This document shows, one piece after another, positions 36,647 through 45,489 of a stretch of 64,000 nucleotides of DNA. Both the position numbers and the translations under genes were made by a program. How positions within the stretch are numbered: the stretch's first letter is position 1; each line of letters opens with the position of its first letter. A model generated the notes under the pieces. That model had not been told where the DNA came from. It was given only the letters and a program-made list of their open reading frames with translations, and made no database searches. The DNA is taken from NCBI GenBank assembly GCA_013540605.1, contig JABVCK010000001.1:248001-312000 (forward strand). Direction: 5' to 3'. The DNA is from Bacillota bacterium (GTDB lineage Bacteria; Bacillota; Clostridia; Ch29).

Positions 36647-37021
36647 ATGAGCAGGAGGGCAGAAAAACTCTCTGAAGAGATTAAGCGGGAACTAAGCCAA
36701 ATACTGCAAAACGAAATAAAGGATCCGCGGATCCCGGAACTTATCAGTGTTACCAATGTGGATGTCACTCGGGACTTAAGCTATGCAAAGGCATCTATCA
36801 GCATGATGGCCGATGAGGAGGTCAAGAAGAATGCTATGATAGCCCTTGATAAGGCAAAGGGGTTTATACGGAGAGAGCTTGGAAGGCGTTTGACGCTCAG
36901 GTCGGTACCGGAAATAGCATTCTTTTCGGATGCTTCCATTGAACACGGCGTTTATATTAACCAGCTGATAGAAAAAGTAATAAAGAGCGAGGAGAATAAA
37001 CGGAAAAATGATGGTGTCTGA
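36647..37021 (+). CDS. rbfA: Ribosome-binding factor A
   Basis: 30S maturation factor that binds near the 16S 5' end. The 124-aa KH-like protein shows RRAEKLSEEIKRELSQIL, KDPRIPELISVTNVDVTRDL and RRELGRRLTLRSVPEIAFFSD. GGAAAGGTGATGGG lies upstream of ATG 36647. It overlaps the next gene by 14 nt. Confidence 0.97.
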   Translation: MSRRAEKLSEEIKRELSQILQNEIKDPRIPELISVTNVDVTRDLSYAKASISMMADEEVKKNAMIALDKAKGFIRRELGRRLTLRSVPEIAFFSDASIEHGVYINQLIEKVIKSEENKRKNDGV

Positions 37022-37976
37022 TATTGTGCGGGAGTTAAAAAAGGCTCAATCCATTGGAGTAATTACACATATAAACCCGGACGGTGATGCCGTTGGCTCT
37101 GTTTTAGCCATTGCTCTTGCTTTGAAAAAGCTCAAGAAGAGTGCTGTGGTGATAAAAAACGATATTATACCTGATAAGTATAAGTTCCTTCCCGGGCAGG
37201 AATTGATAACCTGCATAGACGATATAACCGCAGCGCTTGATATATTGATAGTGCTGGATTGCGGCGATGCAGACAGGCTGGGAAACGGCATCTGCCTCCT
37301 GGAAAAAGCAAAGACAGTAATAAATATTGACCACCATATCAGCAACACCATGTTCGGCAACCTAAATCTTGTCGACACTAACGCTGCTGCTACGGCAGAG
37401 ATAGTGTACCAGGTGATAAAACTTACCGGAGCAAGGCTGGATATGGACATAGCTACCTGCCTTTACACTGCAATAGTTGCTGACACGGGATGTTTCAGGT
37501 ATGACAACACAACGCAGGTGACCCATACAATCTGTGGAGAGCTGATCAGCCTTGGTGTGAAATCAAACAGGATAATTACCAGGTTATTCCATGAAAGGAC
37601 GCTGCCCCAGTTGAAGATATTAGGCATGGCTGTCAACAGCTTAAAAATATTTCACGGGGGAAAGACTGCGGTTATGATGGTCACTAAAGATATGATGGAG
37701 GATTCGGGAGCAGCCCAGGGAGACCTGGAAAATGTAATAGACTTTGGCAGGGATGTATCCGGTGTTGAAATAGCAGTACTGATGAAGGAAGTGGAAGACA
37801 ATAGTGTAAGGATAGGTTTCCGTGCCAAAGATGATGTGGACGTATCGTCTATCGCAAGAGGATTTGGCGGTGGCGGACATAAAAAAGCCTCAGGGTGCAC
37901 GCTTAAAGGTTCTTTGTCCGAAGCCCTTGAAATGGTGCTCGGTGAAATAGATAAGATTTTTGGAGTGCGACAATAA
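37008..37976 (+). CDS. nrnA: DHH/DHHA1 phosphoesterase NrnA (oligoribonuclease/pAp phosphatase)
   Basis: Degrades nano-RNAs and 3'-phosphoadenosine 5'-phosphate in B. subtilis. The 322-aa product has the catalytic motifs HINPDGDAVGS, VLDCGDADR, NIDHHISN and the C-terminal DHHA1 motif FGGGGHKKASG. ATG 37008 (or 37011) lies within the end of rbfA. Its TAA shares one base with the ATG of truB. Confidence 0.95.
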   Translation: MMVSDIVRELKKAQSIGVITHINPDGDAVGSVLAIALALKKLKKSAVVIKNDIIPDKYKFLPGQELITCIDDITAALDILIVLDCGDADRLGNGICLLEKAKTVINIDHHISNTMFGNLNLVDTNAAATAEIVYQVIKLTGARLDMDIATCLYTAIVADTGCFRYDNTTQVTHTICGELISLGVKSNRIITRLFHERTLPQLKILGMAVNSLKIFHGGKTAVMMVTKDMMEDSGAAQGDLENVIDFGRDVSGVEIAVLMKEVEDNSVRIGFRAKDDVDVSSIARGFGGGGHKKASGCTLKGSLSEALEMVLGEIDKIFGVRQ

Positions 37977-38875
37977 TGGACGGCTATATAAATTTGCTTA
38001 AGCCAATAGGACCATCTTCCTTTCAGGCAGTACAGGAGATTAGAAGAATACTGGGGGAGAAAAAAGTGGGGCATACCGGTACGCTGGACCCTGGAGCTGC
38101 CGGGGTTTTACCATTGTGTATCGGAAAAGCCACCAAAGCCATACCTTATCTGAATGACGATTTTAAAAGCTATAGGGCCGAGATTACCTTTGGGATAACC
38201 ACGGACACCCAGGATATTTACGGAACAATTCTAAGGGAGAGAAAGGTACGTTTGGATGAGAAGGAGATAGAGCAGCTGCTCCATTCGTTTAGAGGGAAAA
38301 TAATTCAGGTGCCTCCCATGTTTTCGGCGCTGAAGGTCAAGGGCAGAAAACTATATGAACTGGCACGGGAAGGCATGGAAGTCGATAGAAAGCCCAGGGA
38401 AATCTGCATAGAAAGTATAGAATTGGTCGAAATGGTTGCACCCGACAAAGCCCTGTTCGACGTGAGGTGTTCAAAGGGAACCTATATCAGGGCGCTTTGC
38501 CACGATATAGGTGAAAAGGCAGGCTGCGGCGCAGTTATGAGTTACCTGGTCAGGACCTCTTCAGGAGGATTTCATATGGACTCTGCGGTTACTATCGAAG
38601 AGGTTGTGAAGGCGAAACATTCAGGATGCATAAACAGTGTACTGCTCCCTGTTGACCATGCTTTATTCCATCTGGATAAGGCGCAGCTGGCGGAGGACTC
38701 AAAAAAGTACGCCTTGAATGGAAATCCGCTGAAACAGCATAATATGATTACATCCATGGAAAGGTATTCAGAGGGCCAAAGAGTACGGATTTATTGCAGC
38801 GGTTTGTTTATAGGCATAGGGATGATTGTTGACAGGACCGACGGCAGACATATAAAGATGGTTAAGGTGTTTTAA
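37976..38875 (+). CDS. truB: tRNA pseudouridine-55 synthase TruB
   Basis: Makes pseudouridine 55 in the tRNA T loop. The 299-aa product has the catalytic Asp38 in GHTGTLDPGAAGVLP, then DDFKSYRAEITFGITTDTQD and GTYIRALCHDIGE, and a small C-terminal PUA-like region. It overlaps nrnA by 1 nt and is followed by ribF, a standard Firmicutes order. Confidence 0.97.
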   Translation: MDGYINLLKPIGPSSFQAVQEIRRILGEKKVGHTGTLDPGAAGVLPLCIGKATKAIPYLNDDFKSYRAEITFGITTDTQDIYGTILRERKVRLDEKEIEQLLHSFRGKIIQVPPMFSALKVKGRKLYELAREGMEVDRKPREICIESIELVEMVAPDKALFDVRCSKGTYIRALCHDIGEKAGCGAVMSYLVRTSSGGFHMDSAVTIEEVVKAKHSGCINSVLLPVDHALFHLDKAQLAEDSKKYALNGNPLKQHNMITSMERYSEGQRVRIYCSGLFIGIGMIVDRTDGRHIKMVKVF

Positions 38876-38920
38876 ACAAACTTGACAACTGATTACTACG
38901 TAAAAGAAGGAGATTTTGCA

Positions 38921-39820
38921 ATGGACGAGAGATTCTGTGGGGTAGCGTTAGGGAATTTTGACGGAGTCCACTTAGGGCACAGGACGCTCTTGGAGAGGCT
39001 CAAGGAAAAAAGTAAAGAATTAAACTGCAGTTCTATGGTCTTTACATTCAAGCAGCACCCGCAAAATGTATTGAACAAAAACTCTAAACTGCCGCTGATC
39101 TATCCTGCCGATATTAAAAGGGAAATTATAGAGGGCATTGGAATAGACTTTATAGAAATGTGCGATTTTACCAAAGACCTATCGATAATGGAACCGGAAA
39201 AATTTCTAAGGGAAGTTCTTTTGAAGAGATTTCCCATAAAATATATAGTCGTAGGTTTCAATTACAGATTTGGGCATAATGGCAGAGGAGATATAGAGTT
39301 CCTTACGGGCTTTGGTCAGAGGGAAGGAATACCGGTGGAGGTAGTTGACCCCGTATGCGTGGACGGTGAAGTGGTAAGCAGCAGCTTGATCCGGAAGCTT
39401 CTGCTTTCAGGCGATATAAAAAGGGCTAACAGGTACCTTGGCGGCAATTTTTTCATAAGAGGAGAAGTAAAAAGGGGAGACGGCAGAGGAAAGGGAATGG
39501 GCTTTCCAACAGCAAATATAGATTTATCCCAAGACCTCCTTTTGCCCGCGAAGGGAGTTTATATAACACACACTAATTGTAGAGGCGCGAGCTTCCCCAG
39601 TATAACCAATGTCGGAATAAAACCCACGTTTTCAGGTAATAAAATGGTTATAGAAACCAATATACGGGGACTTAACGAAGAAATATACAATGAGGTTATT
39701 CAAATCGAATTCATCGACAGAATAAGGGATGAAAAAAAATTCGAAAATAAGGAGGAATTGAAGAAACAGTTAGAATTAGACCTTGAATATATGGAAAACT
39801 ATCTATATATAAATAAATAA
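38921..39820 (+). CDS. ribF: Bifunctional riboflavin kinase/FAD synthetase
   Basis: Converts riboflavin to FMN and FAD. The 299-aa product has the N-terminal nucleotidyltransferase domain (ALGNFDGVHLGHRTLL) and the C-terminal flavokinase domain (RGKGMGFPTANIDL, NVGIKPTF). ATG 38921 has AAGGAG 8 nt upstream. An in-frame TTG at 38882 would restore the slightly longer N-terminus typical of RibF (312 aa) but has a poorly placed ribosome site. Confidence 0.96.
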   Translation: MDERFCGVALGNFDGVHLGHRTLLERLKEKSKELNCSSMVFTFKQHPQNVLNKNSKLPLIYPADIKREIIEGIGIDFIEMCDFTKDLSIMEPEKFLREVLLKRFPIKYIVVGFNYRFGHNGRGDIEFLTGFGQREGIPVEVVDPVCVDGEVVSSSLIRKLLLSGDIKRANRYLGGNFFIRGEVKRGDGRGKGMGFPTANIDLSQDLLLPAKGVYITHTNCRGASFPSITNVGIKPTFSGNKMVIETNIRGLNEEIYNEVIQIEFIDRIRDEKKFENKEELKKQLELDLEYMENYLYINK

Positions 39821-39847
39821 AATATGGATGCCATGCCATGTTATTGT

Positions 39848-39876
39848 TTGCAATACTACATTTCCTGTGATAAAAT
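39848..39876 (+). promoter_or_regulatory. Sigma-A promoter for rpsO-pnp
   Basis: TTGCAA (39848-39853), 17-nt spacer, TAAAAT (39871-39876), with TGTG just before the -10 box. It lies 28 nt after ribF and leaves a leader of about 80 nt. Confidence 0.75.
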
Positions 39877-39881
39877 TAATA

Positions 39882-39960
39882 TGTTACGAAACCTTGTGCT
39901 AGGTTGAAGGATACTCCGACCTTCTGCTTGGTTCAAGGGGTTAATGAATAAGGAGGTGAA
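39882..39960 (+). promoter_or_regulatory. Probable S15 autoregulatory leader of rpsO
   Basis: The leader contains nested pairings: ACCT-tgtgct-AGGT, then GAAGG-atactccga-CCTTC, and AACC...GGTT outside them, followed by the rpsO ribosome site AAGGAGGTG. Bacterial rpsO transcripts commonly fold into S15-binding leaders that repress their own translation. The call is from position and pairing, not a database match. Confidence 0.55.
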
Positions 39961-39963
39961 AAT

Positions 39964-40230
39964 ATGCTTAGCTCGGATAAGAAAAGGATTATCATTGATG
40001 AGTATAAAACCCACGAAACCGATACAGGATCACCGGAAGTACAGATTGCGATTCTTACCGAAAGAATAAACCAGCTAAACGAGCATTTGAAGGTCAACAA
40101 AAAGGACCATCATTCCCGGAGGGGATTGCTCAAGATGGTTGGTCAGAGGCGAGGGTTGCTGAACTATCTCAGAAGCAAGGATATCGAAAGGTACAGGAAA
40201 TTACTGGATCAGCTTGGTTTGAGGAAATAA
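39964..40230 (+). CDS. rpsO: 30S ribosomal protein S15
   Basis: Primary 16S-binding protein of the small subunit. The 88-aa sequence is canonical: [40 protein letters not shown] and [25 protein letters not shown] is 6 nt before ATG 39964. pnp follows, as in most bacteria. Confidence 0.99.
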   Translation: MLSSDKKRIIIDEYKTHETDTGSPEVQIAILTERINQLNEHLKVNKKDHHSRRGLLKMVGQRRGLLNYLRSKDIERYRKLLDQLGLRK

Positions 40231-40236
40231 TAGCAT

Positions 40237-40262
40237 GGGGCGGGCTAACCCGCTCTATTTTA
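40237..40262 (+). terminator. Hairpin between rpsO and pnp
   Basis: GGGCGGG (40238-40244) pairs with CCCGCTC (40249-40255) around CTAA, with TATTTTATT after it. It has one G-U pair and an imperfect U-tract, so it is likely a partial terminator or RNA processing point between rpsO and pnp. Confidence 0.5.
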
Positions 40263-40309
40263 TTGAGAAAAACTGAATAATTATCTGGAAATATGAGAGG
40301 AGGTTAACT

Positions 40310-42433
40310 ATGGAAAAGCTTTATGATTTGAGAATATTCAAAATGGACCTTGCGGGCAGAGAACTTGTAATAGAAGTGGGGAAAATGGCGGGACAGGCAA
40401 ACGGAGCGGTATTGGTGAGATATGGTGATACGGCAGTCCTGGTTACCGCAACGGCTTCCGATAAACCGAGGGAGGGTATAGACTTCTTCCCTTTAAGCGT
40501 AGATTATGAGGAGAGGTTATATTCGGTAGGAAAGATACCGGGAGGCTTTATCAAGAGGGAAGGGAAGCCTACCGAGAAAGCCGTGCTGACTTCCCGGCTT
40601 ATTGATAGGCCGATAAGGCCGCTATTTCCTAAGGGCTATAGAAACGATGTACAGGTCATAGCTACGGTCCTGTCGGTTGATCAGAACAATTCTCCGGAAA
40701 TTGCAGCGATGATAGGATCATCGGCAGCTCTTTCAATCTCAGACATTCCGTTTATGGGCCCAACGGGATCGGTTGCTGTCGGCCTTGTTGACGGAGAACT
40801 GGTCTTGAATCCCAAAATATCGGAACAGGAGAAAAGCGACCTGCACCTGGTAGTATCAGGAACAAAAGAGGCGGTTATGATGGTGGAAGCAGGGGCAAAC
40901 GAAGTCCCTGAAGATGTTATGTTGAACGCCATTATGTTCGCCCATGAAAAAATCAAAGAAATCGTTGAATTCATAGAAGGAATTGCAAAAGAGCTGGGCA
41001 AGGAGAAGATGGAGGTAGTACTATTTGAAGTCGATCCTGAACTGGAGAAGGAAGTCAGGGAGTATGCAACCGGCAAGATGGTAGAAGCAATACAGACATT
41101 AGAAAAGCAGGAAAGAAACGATAACATGGACAGGGTAAAGGAAGAAACTCTGGAGCATTTTTCAGAGGTTTACCCGGAACGGGAAGCGGAAATCAGCGAA
41201 ATCATATACAACATAACGAAGGAAGAGGTTAGAAGGCTGATAGTAGAAGAGGGAAAAAGGCCCGATGATAGGACTGTAGACCAAATCAGGCCGATTGCGT
41301 GCGAAACCGGCCTCTTAGCCAGGACCCACGGCTCAGGCCTGTTTACAAGAGGGCAGACGCAGGTGTTGACAATAGCCACCCTCGGGGCAATGGGAGATGT
41401 GCAGATACTGGACGGGCTCGGATTAGAGGAATTTAAAAGATATATGCACCATTATAACTTCCCTCCGTACAGCGTAGGTGAAACCAGATTTTTGAGGGGG
41501 CCCGGGAGACGGGAAATTGGGCACGGGGCTCTGGCGGAAAGGGCACTGGAGCCGGTGATACCCAACGAAGAGGATTTTCCTTATACCATAAGGCTTGTGT
41601 CCGAAGTACTAAGCTCCAATGGTTCTACATCGCAGGCCAGCGTGTGTGGAAGTACCTTAGCCCTGATGGATGCGGGAGTTCCAATCAAGGCACCTGTTGC
41701 TGGTATAGCGATGGGGTTGATTAAAGAAGAGGATAAAGTAGCGATTCTCTCAGATATTCAGGGTATCGAGGACTTTCTCGGAGATATGGACTTCAAAGTA
41801 GCCGGAACGGCCAATGGAATTACTGCTATCCAAATGGATATTAAGATAGCAGGTATCGGCAAGGATATCCTTGAAAAGGCCTTGGAGCAGGCAAGACAGG
41901 GAAGGTTATACATTCTTGACAAGATGCTTGAAGCAATTCCAGAGCCCAGACCGGAGATTTCTCCCTATGCGCCGAAGATTATCCGTATGCTGGTTGACCC
42001 GGAAAAGATAAGGGAAATCATTGGCCCCGGAGGCAGGACGATTAATAAAATAATCAGCGAAACCGGTGTCAAGATAGACATAGAGGACGATGGAAGAGTG
42101 TTTATTGCAGCTCCTGACAAAGAATCAGGAGAAAAGGCCGTCAAAATAATAGAAGCCTTGACCAAGGAAGTTGAGGTTGGCGAGATATACCTAGGAAAGG
42201 TTTTGCGTATTACCAGCTTTGGCGCCTTTGTAGAGATAGCTCCGGGTAAGGAAGGAATGATTCACATCTCGAAGCTTGCCCACAAGAGGGTGGAAAAAGT
42301 GGAAGACGTTGTGAAGATCGGCGATGAGGTTCTTGTGAAGGTTATAGAAATAGATAAGCAGGGGAGGATTAACCTGTCGCGCAAGGATGCTTTACCGAAG
42401 GAAGAACGAAACGGGGATGAAACCGAAAAATAG
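40310..42433 (+). CDS. pnp: Polynucleotide phosphorylase
   Basis: 3'-5' phosphorolytic exoribonuclease of mRNA decay. The 707-aa product has two RNase PH domains ([37 protein letters not shown]; catalytic-site [20 protein letters not shown]), a KH domain ([17 protein letters not shown], about 565-620) and an S1 domain (about 635-700). ATG 40310 follows GAGGAGG. RNase Y, another decay enzyme, is also in this window. Confidence 0.98.
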   Translation: MEKLYDLRIFKMDLAGRELVIEVGKMAGQANGAVLVRYGDTAVLVTATASDKPREGIDFFPLSVDYEERLYSVGKIPGGFIKREGKPTEKAVLTSRLIDRPIRPLFPKGYRNDVQVIATVLSVDQNNSPEIAAMIGSSAALSISDIPFMGPTGSVAVGLVDGELVLNPKISEQEKSDLHLVVSGTKEAVMMVEAGANEVPEDVMLNAIMFAHEKIKEIVEFIEGIAKELGKEKMEVVLFEVDPELEKEVREYATGKMVEAIQTLEKQERNDNMDRVKEETLEHFSEVYPEREAEISEIIYNITKEEVRRLIVEEGKRPDDRTVDQIRPIACETGLLARTHGSGLFTRGQTQVLTIATLGAMGDVQILDGLGLEEFKRYMHHYNFPPYSVGETRFLRGPGRREIGHGALAERALEPVIPNEEDFPYTIRLVSEVLSSNGSTSQASVCGSTLALMDAGVPIKAPVAGIAMGLIKEEDKVAILSDIQGIEDFLGDMDFKVAGTANGITAIQMDIKIAGIGKDILEKALEQARQGRLYILDKMLEAIPEPRPEISPYAPKIIRMLVDPEKIREIIGPGGRTINKIISETGVKIDIEDDGRVFIAAPDKESGEKAVKIIEALTKEVEVGEIYLGKVLRITSFGAFVEIAPGKEGMIHISKLAHKRVEKVEDVVKIGDEVLVKVIEIDKQGRINLSRKDALPKEERNGDETEK

Positions 42434-42453
42434 ATAGCCAACGCAAAAGATAG

Positions 42454-42526
42454 GCAAAAAGGGACGGCTCTCTTTTTGCTTTTTGCTTTTCAAGCAAAAA
42501 GAGAAACCGTCCCTTTTTGCTTTTTT
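42454..42526 (+). repeat. Long REP-like inverted repeat that may terminate pnp
   Basis: The left arm GCAAAAAGGGACGG (42454-42467), extended by CTCTCTTTTTGCTT, pairs with the right arm (42492-42520) almost perfectly over about 28 bp, with one extra base on the right. TTTTTT follows at 42521-42526, so it can act as an intrinsic terminator. The GGGACGG...CCGTCCC ends resemble the REP-type palindromes mobilised by TnpA-REP (RAYT) proteins in many bacteria; no such gene is in this window. Confidence 0.7.
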
Positions 42527-42577
42527 GATGTTTTCTTGAATAGATATTATTAAGACAATTTTTGGAGGGATATATTT

Positions 42578-43312
42578 ATGAGAATTATATTCATACGGTC
42601 CACCTGGCTAAGACTGACACTGGCTTTGTTCCTGGCTCTGGCACTCATTTCGGGATTGGCCGTTGTGCTGTTCAGGGCGGGAGTCCGCGGAGAACAGGTG
42701 TTTGCAGGTCAACCTATCTATTCAGGCTCGGATTCAAAAAAAGCCGTAACCTTCACTTGCAACGTCGATTGGGGCAACGAATATATAGAAAACATGCTTG
42801 AAGTGATGGCGGAAGAAAATATAGTTACAACCTTCTTTATTACCGGCCGTTGGGCCGCTAAGTATCCCGAGCTGACAGCAAGGATAGCCGAAAGTGGCCA
42901 CATTATTGGAAACCATGGATACTCCCATAGGGACCATTCAAGGTTGAGTTATGAAGAAAACCTGCAGGAAATCAGAAGGACCCAGGATGAACTGGAATCG
43001 GTCATAGGATACAAGCCAAAGTTTTTTGCCCCCCCATCGGGCGCCTTTAATAAAGACACGCTAAGGGCTGCCGGAGAACTTGGGTGCAAAGTAATCCTGT
43101 GGAGTATAGACACAATCGACTGGAAACGGGACGGTACCGATAAAATAATTAAAAGGGTTTTTAACAAGCTTCATAATGGCGGGATAATTCTTATGCACCC
43201 AACAGACCAAACTGTAGAAGCTCTTCCTGTAATAATTAAGGAAATACGGAACCAGGGATATGAGATTTTATCCCTGGAATATATAGTAAATTCGATTGAA
43301 AATAAACAGTGA
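42578..43312 (+). CDS. Polysaccharide deacetylase family protein (YlxY/PdaB-like), secreted or anchored
   Basis: 244-aa protein with an N-terminal membrane/signal helix (about 10-32) and an NodB-type domain: D64 in the CNVDWGN motif (in place of TFDDG), H113 and H117 in GNHGYSHRDH, then the barrel motif FFAPPSGAF. Its place right after pnp and before an M16 peptidase and ymxH matches B. subtilis ylxY. Substrate (peptidoglycan or spore cortex) is inferred. GGAGGG precedes ATG 42578. Confidence 0.88.
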   Translation: MRIIFIRSTWLRLTLALFLALALISGLAVVLFRAGVRGEQVFAGQPIYSGSDSKKAVTFTCNVDWGNEYIENMLEVMAEENIVTTFFITGRWAAKYPELTARIAESGHIIGNHGYSHRDHSRLSYEENLQEIRRTQDELESVIGYKPKFFAPPSGAFNKDTLRAAGELGCKVILWSIDTIDWKRDGTDKIIKRVFNKLHNGGIILMHPTDQTVEALPVIIKEIRNQGYEILSLEYIVNSIENKQ

Positions 43313-43355
43313 TGCATATATAATTAAATAGTTATCAAAAAACAGGAGGACAAAC

Positions 43356-44615
43356 ATGCATTATAAGAAGGAAACCTTGCCTAACGGTTTGAGAGTTGTG
43401 TTTGAAGAGATTCCCTATGTGCAGTCGCTTAGTATAGGTATATGGGTTGGTGCTGGAACTAGGGATGAGGATAGATTCAACAATGGAATATCCCATTTTA
43501 TTGAACATATGATGTTCAAGGGAACAGAGACAAGAAGCGCCAAGGACATTGCCGAGCAAGTTGACAATATCGGAGGACAGCTAAACGCATTTACCGGAAA
43601 AGAATGTACATGTTACTACGCAAAGGTTCTAAACAGTCATCTTGAACTGGCCTTTGACATTTTATCGGATATGATGTTTAGGTCTTTATTCAGCGAAAAG
43701 GATATTGAGAAGGAAAAGAATGTTGTTATTGAGGAAATCAACATGTATGAAGACAACCCCGAAGAGCTGGTGCACGACCTTTATGCAGCAAATATCCTTA
43801 AAGGACACTCTCTGGGTTTTCCCGTGCTGGGAACCAAAAAGACAGTCAAGGCTTATAAAAGAGAGGATATACTTTCGTACCTGAACCGGTTTTACAGGCC
43901 GGATAATACTGTTATTTCCGTTGCCGGTAACGCTGATTTTGAGAGAATAGTAGAGTATGCAAAGGTGTATTTCGGTGAATGGGGAGAAAGGGAGAAGAGC
44001 CCGATAGTATTAAATGAACCTTCTCTGAATTTCGGGCATCAGGTGAAGAAAAAAGATACCGAGCAGGTGCATTTTTGTCTTGGTTTTAAAGGCCTGGATC
44101 AGAGAGATAAAAACCTGTATTCGTTTCTTGCACTTAACAACCTGCTGGGCGGTGGTATGAGTTCAAGGCTGTTCCAAAGAATCAGGGAAGAACTCGGGCT
44201 TGTGTACTCTGTTTACTCCTATCCCGCAACATACAGCGATATCGGCCTTATGACTATATATGCCGGAACCAATCCTGCCCAGCTTGAGAAGGTCTTTTCG
44301 TATATCATTGAAGAACTTATCCAACTGAAGGAAAAAGGTATATCCGAGGTCGAACTAAGCAGGATAAAGGAGCAGATGAAAGGCAATTATATTCTGAGTA
44401 TGGAGGGGACCGGAAGCAGGATGTCAGCATTGGGAAAATCCGAACTGCTTCTTGATAGAACATTTACCCAGGAAGAAATATTGGAAAAAATTGATATGAT
44501 TAGCATGGAAAGTTTTATCAGTATCGTTGATGATGTGTTGAATTTTGAACGGATGGCGGTTACCGTTCTGGGCAACGTTAATAAAAATGTATTAAAGGTG
44601 CTGGAGAGTGTATGA
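43356..44615 (+). CDS. M16-family zinc peptidase (MlpA/YmxG-like)
   Basis: 419-aa protein of the insulinase/mitochondrial-processing-peptidase family. The inverted zinc motif H47-x-x-E50-H51 (SHFIEHMMFKG) and the downstream glutamate region (EKNVVIEEINMYEDNPEE) are intact, and a second M16 lobe follows (GGGMSSRLFQRIREELGLVY). AGGAGG precedes ATG 43356. Position between ylxY and ymxH matches B. subtilis mlpA. Confidence 0.93.
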   Translation: MHYKKETLPNGLRVVFEEIPYVQSLSIGIWVGAGTRDEDRFNNGISHFIEHMMFKGTETRSAKDIAEQVDNIGGQLNAFTGKECTCYYAKVLNSHLELAFDILSDMMFRSLFSEKDIEKEKNVVIEEINMYEDNPEELVHDLYAANILKGHSLGFPVLGTKKTVKAYKREDILSYLNRFYRPDNTVISVAGNADFERIVEYAKVYFGEWGEREKSPIVLNEPSLNFGHQVKKKDTEQVHFCLGFKGLDQRDKNLYSFLALNNLLGGGMSSRLFQRIREELGLVYSVYSYPATYSDIGLMTIYAGTNPAQLEKVFSYIIEELIQLKEKGISEVELSRIKEQMKGNYILSMEGTGSRMSALGKSELLLDRTFTQEEILEKIDMISMESFISIVDDVLNFERMAVTVLGNVNKNVLKVLESV

Positions 44616-45058
44616 TGCTTACTGTAAAAATCTTTCGCAACAAAAATACCAGAGATTTACCCCTTCCCGAGTATAAAAGCAAGGGAGCATCGGGAATGGA
44701 CCTTCCTGCTGCTGTGGAAGCCCCTGTTACAATAAAACCTGGGGAGTATTCGATAATTCCCACTGGTATTTATCTGGAGATACCGGAGGGGTACGAAGGC
44801 CAGGTAAGACCTCGAAGCGGGCTCGCTGCCAAGTATGGGGTTACCATACTAAATACCCCCGGGACCATTGACAGTGATTATCGGGGAGAGATAATGGTTA
44901 TCCTGATAAACCTTGGTAAGGAAAGCTATGTTGTTGAAAGGGGAGACAGGATTGCACAACTGGTTATAAGTAAACATGAAAGTGTCAGCTTTATTCCGGT
45001 ATTCTCCCTTGAAGCTACCGACCGCGGAGAGGGAGGCTTTGGACATACCGGCATATAA
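44612..45058 (+). CDS. dut: Deoxyuridine 5'-triphosphate nucleotidohydrolase (dUTPase)
   Basis: Hydrolyses dUTP to dUMP, keeping uracil out of DNA. The 148-aa trimeric-type dUTPase shows all five motifs: ASGMDLPA, RPRSGLAAKYGV, GTIDSDYRGEIMV, RGDRIAQLV and RGEGGFGHTG. It overlaps the peptidase stop (ATGATG). A uracil-DNA glycosylase-like gene lies 1.7 kb downstream, so two uracil-control functions are close together. Confidence 0.96.
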   Translation: MMLTVKIFRNKNTRDLPLPEYKSKGASGMDLPAAVEAPVTIKPGEYSIIPTGIYLEIPEGYEGQVRPRSGLAAKYGVTILNTPGTIDSDYRGEIMVILINLGKESYVVERGDRIAQLVISKHESVSFIPVFSLEATDRGEGGFGHTGI

Positions 45059-45087
45059 GCTGAAAAAGCCGCATAGAATTATACCAG

Positions 45088-45121
45088 CTACGAACTACCA
45101 ACTACGAACTACGAACTATAA
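45088..45121 (+). repeat. Degenerate intergenic repeat, copy 5 (tandem ACGAACTACC words)
   Basis: Four successive 7-10-nt words of the type CTACGAACTAC fill the dut-ymxH gap up to the ribosome site of ymxH. The same words occur at 32.79 kb. Confidence 0.7.
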
Positions 45122-45136
45122 AGAGGAGGGATTACT

Positions 45137-45394
45137 ATGCGGCTGAGCCAAATTGGCGGAAAGGAAATCGTAAATCTAAATACCGGCGAGAGGTTAGGAA
45201 TAGTAGCAGAGGCTGACCTTGTCGTAGAAGAGGATAATGGCAGAATAGTGAAAATACTCATCCCGGATGACAGGTTTACGATTTTCAGCGAGAGGGACTA
45301 TATTGAGGTGCCGTGGGAAAACGTAAGAAAAATCGGGAGTGATATGATAATAATAGAACAGGAGGAGAGGAAAAGAAAGAAGGGTTTCCGGTAA
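45137..45394 (+). CDS. ymxH: YlmC/YmxH-family sporulation protein (PRC-barrel)
   Basis: 85-aa protein with a PRC-barrel-like fold (GGKEIVNLNTGERLGIVAEA, ERDYIEVPWENVRKIGSDMI). This family is found in endospore formers, and in B. subtilis ymxH lies next to the M16 peptidase gene as here. The molecular function is unknown. GAGGAGGG precedes ATG 45137. Confidence 0.9.
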   Translation: MRLSQIGGKEIVNLNTGERLGIVAEADLVVEEDNGRIVKILIPDDRFTIFSERDYIEVPWENVRKIGSDMIIIEQEERKRKKGFR

Positions 45395-45436
45395 AGGCTT
45401 TTTTTGCACAACTGATGGAAATACTAATATATTATT

Positions 45437-45470
45437 AATATAATAGTAAGCATATACTATTATATTTTTT
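45437..45470 (+). terminator. AT-rich hairpin with T-tract before dapG
   Basis: AATATAATAGTA (45437-45448) pairs perfectly with TACTATTATATT (45455-45466), and the T-run ends at 45470. Likely terminates the ymxH transcript, although the AT-rich stem is weak. Confidence 0.6.
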
Positions 45471-45489
45471 GTGTTCGAGGAGGATATAG

